Positions 15,633-19,366 of a stretch of 19,366 nucleotides of DNA are shown piece by piece. The notes beneath the pieces are model-generated. The model worked only from the letters and a program-made list of their open reading frames with translations, was not told the DNA's origin and did not search any database. The translations under genes and the position numbers were made by a program. This DNA comes from Chloroflexota bacterium (lineage in GTDB: Bacteria > Chloroflexota > Anaerolineae > Ardenticatenales > Ardenticatenaceae): the NCBI GenBank assembly GCA_003520455.1, contig DOUV01000384.1, positions 1 through 19,366 on the forward strand. Reading direction: 5' to 3'. Position 1 is the stretch's first letter. Each line of letters opens with the position of its first letter.

Positions 15633-17130
15633 TACTACAACGAGACTTTGATCGATGCCGGTGAGTCTGCTAGATGTTGACCAAATAGCAACCGTCAGCG
15701 GAAAGATAGGATGATTGAAACAGCCCCTCCATTCGAGCTAGAGACGGCCGATGTCGTAGGTTTGGTAAGGGAGCTTGAAGAATACCGTGAACTCTACCAT
15801 GATCTGTTTAAGCGCCGAGAGCAACGCGAGCAGGATGATACGTCTCTGCACGGGCTGCTCTTGCCGCTGCCAAACAGAGCGGTGGAGACGATGGTATTGC
15901 ATATGAACGGTGACGATGCGAACGCGATTCGGCGCGCCCAGCACTTCATTAGTGAGGGACGCTGGCCCGACCAGGAGATTCTCAAACGCCACTGGGGCGA
16001 AGTCGCCCAGGACCTGGGCGACCCGCAGGGCGTGCTGATAATCGATGAGAATGCCTTTCCCAAACAAGGTAGCGACTCGGTCGGCGTGAAGCGCCAATGG
16101 TGCGGCCAACTCGGCAAAACGGCCAGCTGCCAAGTGGGCGTCTTTGCCGCCTACGCCAGCGCGCACGGCTATACGCTCCTCGACCGGCGACTCTACCTGC
16201 CACGCGAGTGGGTCGAGGAGGAGGGGTACGACGAACGCCGTGCACGCTGCGGGGTGCCAGACGATATCACCTTCCAGACCAAGCCGGAGTTAGCGCTGGA
16301 GATGATCCAGGCGATCCAGGCGGCGGGCACGCTCCCCTTTGGCTGGCTCGTGTGTGACGAAGGCTATGGGCCCAGTGGCTCCTTTCTTGATCAAGTCGCG
16401 GCCTATACGTTCTACTTCGCCGAAATTCCCGCCGACACCTGCGTCTGGCGCGAGCGCCCCCAAAGTGCGATTCCAGAGTGGTCGGGGCAGGGTCGCAAGC
16501 CCTCACGCGAGCAGCTGCTGCCCGATGAACCAGCGGCACAGCAAGTGAGCGCCCTCGCCGCGGCGCTGCCTGAGAGCGCTTGGTCGCGCCACACCATCCA
16601 GGAAGGCAGCAAGGGGTCAATTGTGGCCGACTTCGCGTGCCGCCGTGTGGTGGCCGTACGCGATGGCCCGCCCGGTCCTACCGTCTGGCTGATCATGCGC
16701 CGCAACATTGAGTCCGGCGAACTCAAGTACTTCCTCAGTAATGCGGCCCCCGACACACCACTTGCGACCTTCGTCTGGTTAAGCGGCATGCGCTGGCCGG
16801 TGCAGCGCTGTTTCGAAGATGGCAAGCAGGAAGTGGGGCTGGCTGACTACCAGGTGCGCAGCTGGACAGGCTAGCATCACCACATGACGTTGTGCATTCT
16901 GGCCCATTTCTTCCTGGTGCGCCTCCAGCGCCGCCTGGACGACAAAGCACCCGCCCTCACCCTGCCGCAAGCCATGCTGTTGTTAAAGTCCGTCTTACCG
17001 CAACCCGAGTTTGACCCCGACCAGGCGCTCGAGATCGTCAACTATTATCAGCGGCGTCATCATGCAGCACGTCGCTCGCACCGCAAACGTCGTCTCAAAC
17101 CGGCCGACTGACCGAAGTCTCGTTGTGGTA
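15633..17130 (+). mobile_element. IS701-like insertion sequence
   Basis: Terminal repeats TACTACAACGAGACTT (from 15633) and AAGTCTCGTTGTGGTA (to 17130) are inverted copies with one mismatch in 16. The bases outside are CTAA on the left and CTAG on the right, the YTAR-like target of IS701 elements but not an exact duplication. One transposase gene lies inside on the plus strand. See the larger structure ending at 18052. Confidence 0.85.
15711..17111 (+). pseudogene. IS701-family transposase with one internal TAG
   Basis: DDE (DDE_5) transposase, 467 codons from ATG 15711 to TGA 17109-17111, interrupted only by TAG at 16872-16874. Family blocks are the first Asp in IIDENAFPKQGSDSVGVKRQ, WCGQLGKTASCQVGVFAAY, the second Asp in LVCDEGYG and the Glu region WPVQRCFEDGKQEVGLADYQ. 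The stop falls in YQVRSWTG-stop-HHHMTLCILAHFFL, where relatives read RSWxGWHHHMTL, so a single TGG to TAG change accounts for it. All three catalytic residues precede the stop, but the conserved C-terminal helices follow it. The gene body otherwise shows no damage. GGAAAGATAGG precedes the start. Confidence 0.9.
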
Positions 17131-17159
17131 CTAGAATAAATGTTCCAAAACATAGCAAC

Positions 17160-17178
17160 CACCCACCTTTGGTGGGTG
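17160..17178. other. Perfect 8-bp hairpin
   Basis: CACCCACC, a TTT loop and GGTGGGTG lie between the IS701 right end and the DUF1801 gene. There is no T-run on either strand, so it is not a clear intrinsic terminator; it could insulate the gene or affect its leader RNA. Confidence 0.4.
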
Positions 17179-17221
17179 AAAACTTGGCTTCAACGCCAAT
17201 CATCACTATAAGGAGGTTTCT

Positions 17222-17701
17222 ATGAGCCTAAAGAAGGAAACGCAAAAGTCCGCCAAGAGCACCACCGCGATCAACAAGAAGTCCAAGGGATTCACGGACG
17301 AGGAACGAGCCGCGATGAAGGCCCGCGCCCAAGAGCTGAAGGCGGAAGCGCGCGCGAACAAGAACAAAGCGGACGGGGAAAGTGACGTGCTCGCGAAGAT
17401 CGCCGCGATGCCAGAACCGGATCGCGCCATGGCCAAGCGGCTCCATGAGATCATCAAAGCCAGCGCACCAGCCCTCTCGCCGAAAACCTGGTATGGGATG
17501 CCCGCGTATGCCAAGGACGGCAAGGTCGTCTGCTTCTTCCAAAGCGCGCAGAAGTTCAAAACAAGGTACGCGACGTTCGGCTTCAGCGACGCGGCGAACC
17601 TCGACGAAGGCGCTCTGTGGCCGGTCGCCTTCGCGCTGAAGGAGTTGACCGCCGCCGAAGAGGCAAGGATCGTCGCGCTTGTGAAGAAAGCGGTGAGCTG
17701 A
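17222..17701 (+). CDS. DUF1801 (YdhG-like) domain protein
   Basis: 159 residues. Residues 1-55 are a Lys/Ala/Glu-rich, probably unstructured or helical extension. From about residue 60 the DUF1801 fold begins with [46 protein letters not shown], then YATFGFSD and [17 protein letters not shown]. Family members include the Bacillus YdhG/Fra frataxin-like iron chaperone; whether this one binds iron is unknown. A strong AAGGAGG lies five nt before ATG. The gene stands alone between the IS701 end and an attC-like hairpin, the setting of a mobile cassette or transposon cargo. It ends in TGA and is intact. Confidence 0.85.
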   Translation: MSLKKETQKSAKSTTAINKKSKGFTDEERAAMKARAQELKAEARANKNKADGESDVLAKIAAMPEPDRAMAKRLHEIIKASAPALSPKTWYGMPAYAKDGKVVCFFQSAQKFKTRYATFGFSDAANLDEGALWPVAFALKELTAAEEARIVALVKKAVS

Positions 17702-17722
17702 GGACCGATCGCAAGTGGAAGA

Positions 17723-17758
17723 GACCCCGACGGTAACATCATCGAGCTTATTCAGTAG
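17723..17758 (+). pseudogene. C-terminal scrap of a VOC (glyoxalase/bleomycin-resistance) protein
   Basis: DPDGNIIELIQ-TAG is the standard end of VOC superfamily proteins. It lies 21 nt after the DUF1801 stop, with no upstream coding sequence of the same family, so only the tail remains. It supports past recombination between small-gene cassettes. Confidence 0.55.
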
Positions 17759-17841
17759 CCGTGAGCGCGCCAGCGACAAATCTATATTTCGCTCGCGCGC
17801 ACTGGGCGGTCGCGCAAGTAATTTGCCAGAAACATTCACCC

Positions 17842-17913
<72 letters not shown>

Positions 17914-18030
17914 TGATGAAGTACCTATGAGTGGAGTTGACCCGCTTTCACGGTTCTCCCGGAGGTTTGATGAAAAGTGGCTCATGCCTGCAGCTTACTC
18001 GACTTCGCCTCAACTGCGTAATGTCTACCT

Positions 18031-18052
18031 CAATCAAAGTCTCGTTGTAGTA
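18031..18052 (+). repeat. Solo IS701 terminal repeat
   Basis: Twenty-two bases ending AAGTCTCGTTGTAGTA, the inverted copy of the IS701 left end with one mismatch, followed by CTAA. There is no transposase gene directly attached to it. It marks either the distal end of a cargo transposon or the remnant of a second element. Confidence 0.8.
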
Positions 18053-18056
18053 CTAA

Positions 18057-18173
18057 GGCCGGGGCCGCATCGAAGCCATTGCCGACGTGGACCTGAAAGA
18101 AGTCCGCCAGCGGCTCAACCTGTACGTTGCGCTCAAGGGCGATCGCTTGCGGCGTGGTAAGGGGTTGGATTGA
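18057..18173 (+). pseudogene. C-terminal fragment of an unrecognised protein
   Basis: The frame GRGRIEAIADVDLKEVRQRL, continuing to GDRLRRGKGLD-TGA, is open immediately after the CTAA that borders the solo IS701 end. It has a charged, coding-like composition but no start codon. It was probably the end of a gene cut by the transposon. The sequence left of 15629 does not continue it in frame, so further loss has occurred. The family is not recognised. Confidence 0.4.
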
Positions 18174-18320
18174 TCTCCGTCATAGCTGGAGGTCGTGGTC
18201 ATCGGCGCGCAGCTTGAGTCACCCCAGCAGGCCACCTCGCTCAGCCGGGTGCCCACGGCGTCGCAGGGGGACCAGGCCTCCCAAGGGAAGTGGTGAAGCT
18301 CGGTGAAAGCGCCTTTGTCG

Positions 18321-18347
18321 TGTCGATTTCGCGGCGCCTCGTTCGAC
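18321..18347 (+). promoter_or_regulatory. Candidate ECF42-type autoregulatory promoter
   Basis: TGTCGA at 18321-18326 and CGAC at 18344-18347, separated by 17 nt and about 60 nt before the YCII start. From memory, ECF42-group sigma factors use a TGTCGA -35 and a CGA/CGT-type -10 in front of their own DGPF-sigma operons. The match is by eye. Confidence 0.5.
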
Positions 18348-18410
18348 GTATTAGTAGAGCCAGGGTGTGAACGCCCGGCTCAAGAACAATCACCGGAAGG
18401 AGAAACGATC

Positions 18411-18839
18411 ATGCGAGTGATGGTACTGGTCAAGGCGACCGAGGCGTCCGAGGCGGGTGTGATGCCGAGCGAGCAGCTCCTCGCCGAGATGGGGAAGTAC
18501 AACGAAGCGCTGGCCAAGGCCGGCGTGCTGCTGGCCGGCGACGGCCTCCACCCGAGCTCCAAGGGCAAGCGTGTCCGGTTCGCGGGCGACCAGAAGCTCG
18601 TGCTTGACGGGCCCTTCACCGAGACCAAAGAGCTGATCGCCGGCTTCTGGATCTGGCAGGTGCGATCCATGGAGGAGGCCGTTGAGTGGCTCAAGCGGGC
18701 GCCCTTCGGGGGCGGCGCGGAGGTTGAGATTCGCCCGGTGTTCGAGGCCGAGGACTTCGGGGCCGAGTTTACCCCCGAGCTCAGGGCGCAGGAGGAGCGG
18801 GTGCGAGCGCAGGCAGCGCAGAACCAGGCGGGAAGCTAA
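18411..18839 (+). CDS. YCII-related DGPF-domain protein
   Basis: 142 residues. The single YCII/YciI-like domain spans about residues 1-115 and carries the DGPF signature at residues 66-69 (LVLDGPFTETKELI), with MRVMVLVKATEASE as the usual start. The start at 18411 has AAGGAG ten nt upstream; a 36-residue longer frame lacks a ribosome binding site and family similarity. The gene lies nine nt before an ECF sigma factor, an association characteristic of the ECF42 group. The biochemical role of DGPF proteins is not settled; they are thought to work with the sigma factor. It ends in TAA and is intact. Confidence 0.92.
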   Translation: MRVMVLVKATEASEAGVMPSEQLLAEMGKYNEALAKAGVLLAGDGLHPSSKGKRVRFAGDQKLVLDGPFTETKELIAGFWIWQVRSMEEAVEWLKRAPFGGGAEVEIRPVFEAEDFGAEFTPELRAQEERVRAQAAQNQAGS

Positions 18840-18848
18840 CGGCCGCCG

Positions 18849-19366
18849 ATGGCTTCCGACATCCATCGCACCATCGAGGCGGTCTGGCGGATCGAGGCCG
18901 CCCGGCTCATCGCCGGGCTGGCGCGGATCGTAGGCGACCTTGGCCTGGCTGAGGACCTGGCACAGGACGCACTGGTAATTGCGCTGGAGCGCTGGCCGGA
19001 GACGGGTATTCCGAACAAGCCAGGGGCCTGGCTCATGGCCACCGCGAAACATCGTGCGATTGACCGGCTGCGCCGGCTCAAGCTCGCGGAGCGCAAGTAT
19101 GAAGAACTCGCTCGTGAACTCGCGCGCCATCACGAGATGACCGAGCTCGATTTCGACGCCGCCGTCGACGATGACGTTGGCGACGACCTCCTGGGCCTCA
19201 TCTTCACGGCTTGCCATCCGGTGCTCTCGACCGAGGCGCGCGTGGCGCTCGCGCTTCGACTCCTCGGCGGCTTGACGACCCGGGAGATCGCGCGCGCCTT
19301 TCTGGTGCCGGAGGCGACCGTCGCCCAGCGAATCGTGCGCGCGAAGCGGACGCTCGCCGCAGCGCG
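18849..19366 (+). CDS. ECF42-type RNA polymerase sigma factor (partial)
   Basis: 172 codons to the window edge, starting at ATG 18849, nine nt after the YCII stop. Region sigma-2 spans about residues 10-80 (LGLAEDLAQDALVIALERWP, PGAWLMATAKHRAIDRLRR). The sigma-4 helix-turn-helix begins near residue 135 (RLLGGLTTREIARAFLVPEATVAQR). The LIFTACHPVLSTEARVAL segment between them is typical of the sigma factors that carry a DUF6596/TPR-like C-terminal extension, the ECF42 group, where about 400 residues are expected; that extension lies outside the window. It redirects RNA polymerase, probably to its own operon first. There is no anti-sigma gene in view; the group is thought to be controlled through its C-terminal extension. 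Confidence 0.92.
   Translation, partial: MASDIHRTIEAVWRIEAARLIAGLARIVGDLGLAEDLAQDALVIALERWPETGIPNKPGAWLMATAKHRAIDRLRRLKLAERKYEELARELARHHEMTELDFDAAVDDDVGDDLLGLIFTACHPVLSTEARVALALRLLGGLTTREIARAFLVPEATVAQRIVRAKRTLAAA

Noticed and set aside
8132..16874. Full reassignment of UAG to tryptophan
   Set aside because: TAG also appears to terminate the intact Gfo/Idh/MocA gene and ordinary TGG codons are plentiful, so a code change cannot be claimed from this window alone.
17160..17178. Hairpin as an intrinsic terminator
   Set aside because: There is no T-run on either strand after the stem.
17927..18160. 77-codon plus-strand ORF spanning the solo IS701 end
   Set aside because: It runs across a transposon boundary and is out of frame with the coding-like fragment at 18057-18173.
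18390..19217. 275-codon minus-strand ORF opposite the YCII and sigma genes
   Set aside because: It is the shadow of two well-recognised plus-strand genes in GC-rich DNA.

Overview
The window is GC-rich bacterial DNA from an accessory, heavily rearranged region. The gene families suggest a Chloroflexota-type genome (Anaerolineae/Caldilineae-like): a MalT-type ATP-binding LuxR regulator, GHL6-type and GH32 glycosidases, a DUF7482 protein, an ECF42-type sigma factor with a DGPF/YCII partner, and many insertion sequences. The assignment is an inference from family content; there is no rRNA or tRNA to anchor it.

Layout. 1-3128: an ISAs1-family element with a frameshifted transposase, followed after 1 bp by an IS3-family element. 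The orfB of that IS3 element is split by a 659-nt group II intron in antisense orientation (2273-2931). The intron has no reverse-transcriptase ORF. Its recognisable parts are the GTGCG 5' end, a 34-nt domain V, a domain VI with a bulged A seven nt from the 3' end, an AC 3' end, EBS1/EBS2 matching its flanking exon, and a collapsed domain IV. 3134-8555, minus strand: a decaying carbohydrate-use cluster with a LamG-like fragment, an intact GH32 beta-fructosidase, an intact Gfo/Idh/MocA oxidoreductase, a frameshifted and truncated aldo/keto reductase, a tail fragment of a glycosidase and a GHL6-like glycosidase with an internal TAG. 8534-10204: a truncated, frameshifted MalT-like regulator joined directly to the glycosidase, which suggests a deletion fused them. 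10205-11046: G-rich DNA and one doubtful ORF. 11047-12134: a promoter and three overlapping genes (membrane protein, 51-aa protein, DinB). 12251-12892: exported DUF7482 protein.

12967-18056 is a second mobile block: an IS5-family element abutting an IS256-family element, a 121-bp MITE with 16-bp perfect inverted repeats and CCAAT target duplication, then an IS701-like element. A third copy of the IS701 terminal repeat lies 0.9 kb beyond the element. The outermost pair of ends (15633 and 18052) is flanked by identical CTAA, so the IS may have moved with cargo: a DUF1801 gene, a VOC-protein tail and an attC-like hairpin. 18321-19366: an ECF42-type unit with a candidate autoregulatory promoter, a YCII/DGPF protein and a sigma factor that runs off the window.

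Three otherwise intact genes (GHL6-like glycosidase, IS256 and IS701 transposases) each carry one in-frame TAG where the family has tryptophan. Several others carry 1-nt indels. The region is either a pseudogene graveyard or, less likely, shows UAG read-through; sequencing error should be excluded first.
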